NCBI GenBank assembly: GCA_017435025.1
Contig: JAFSFU010000178.1
Span: forward strand, 1-5,991
Direction of reading: 5' to 3'
From: Lachnospiraceae bacterium
GTDB lineage: Bacteria; Bacillota_A; Clostridia; Lachnospirales; Lachnospiraceae
DNA: 5,991 nucleotides
Shown: positions 5,719 through 5,991 of the stretch, one piece after another
Numbering within the stretch: the first letter of the stretch is position 1
How the letters are laid out: each line of letters opens with the position of its first letter
The notes under the pieces: generated by a model
The model's database searches: none
What the model was told of the DNA's origin: nothing
What the model saw: the letters and a program-made list of their open reading frames with translations, nothing else
Program-made: the position numbers and the translations under genes

Positions 5719-5991
5719 ATCATTCCACCATTACTGTCATTGATAATTTTCTGCAAGGTATCCTGCAGCTTCGACTGGCACTCCTCCGTCATCTGCGAAA
5801 TTTTTGCCTGCATCCCGTCTTCGACGATCTGTTCCACAGATTTCCCAAAAATGTTTGTTTCCCACACACCATCCTCGGAGGACTCATTGTTTTTTATGTA
5901 TGCGATCAAATCCTTCGCCTGCTGTTCACTTCCTACGATCGGTGCGATCTCCGTTTCTACATGTGCCTTAATCAGGTTGATCGACGGAGCA
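5703..5991 (-). CDS. spoIVA: Stage IV sporulation protein A, C-terminal 95 residues
   Basis: SpoIVA is the ATPase that polymerises on the forespore surface as the basement layer of the spore coat. Only its C-terminal end is in the window; the full protein is about 490 residues, so the ATPase domain lies outside. The visible part reads APSINLIKAHVETEIAPIVG near its beginning, WETNIFGKSVEQIVEDG in the middle, and ends with QKIINDSNGGMICIII before TGA. This matches the conserved SpoIVA C-terminus, in which a glycine pair precedes a hydrophobic tail with cysteine (B. subtilis ends in a GGLICII-type sequence). The frame stays open through the window edge, so no start is visible; a TTG at 5909 is internal. 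No terminator follows. It marks the organism as a spore former. Confidence 0.95.
   Translation of the reverse strand, partial: APSINLIKAHVETEIAPIVGSEQQAKDLIAYIKNNESSEDGVWETNIFGKSVEQIVEDGMQAKISQMTEECQSKLQDTLQKIINDSNGGMICIII

Noticed and set aside
5703..5909. Stand-alone 68-codon gene starting at 5909
   Set aside because: The frame continues without a stop to the window edge and the sequence is the conserved C-terminus of SpoIVA; the TTG at 5909 is an internal Leu codon.

Overview
The window comes from a spore-forming Firmicute, most likely a gut-type Clostridia of the Lachnospiraceae kind. The evidence is the C-terminus of the spore-coat ATPase SpoIVA at the right edge, strong AGGAGG ribosome-binding sites, moderate GC content, and the style of the alanyl-tRNA synthetase. 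The family-level placement is inference. All genes lie on the minus strand, so reading order runs from right (5991) to left (1).

From the right edge: (1) the last 95 codons of spoIVA (5703-5991). (2) A two-gene operon behind a very good sigma-A-type promoter (TTGCAT-17-TATAAT, 5690-5718): a beta-CASP metallo-beta-lactamase RNA nuclease (4004-5608, GTG start) and, 20 nt later, ribonuclease HI, rnhA (3510-3983). Both act on RNA, one on RNA chains and one on RNA in RNA:DNA hybrids. (3) A 262-nt intergenic region whose left part holds the next promoter and whose right part (3365-3491) folds almost without spare bases into a four-way-junction (cloverleaf-like) array of hairpins, including a 21-bp perfect inverted repeat. 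(4) A membrane-tethered protein with a long acidic stalk and a C-terminal LprI-like (former DUF1311) domain (2375-3247). (5) A second TTGCAT-17-TATGAT promoter (2338-2366), a short leader without a T-box, a 39-codon single-span membrane-protein gene (2135-2254), and alaS (1-2117), which runs off the left edge after 705 codons.

Most of the window is housekeeping (translation, RNA processing, sporulation). The least ordinary features are the contiguous three-hairpin element at 3365-3491, which I cannot match to a known RNA or repeat family, and the tiny membrane-protein gene wedged in front of alaS. I see no CRISPR array, tRNA, rRNA, transposase or phage gene.
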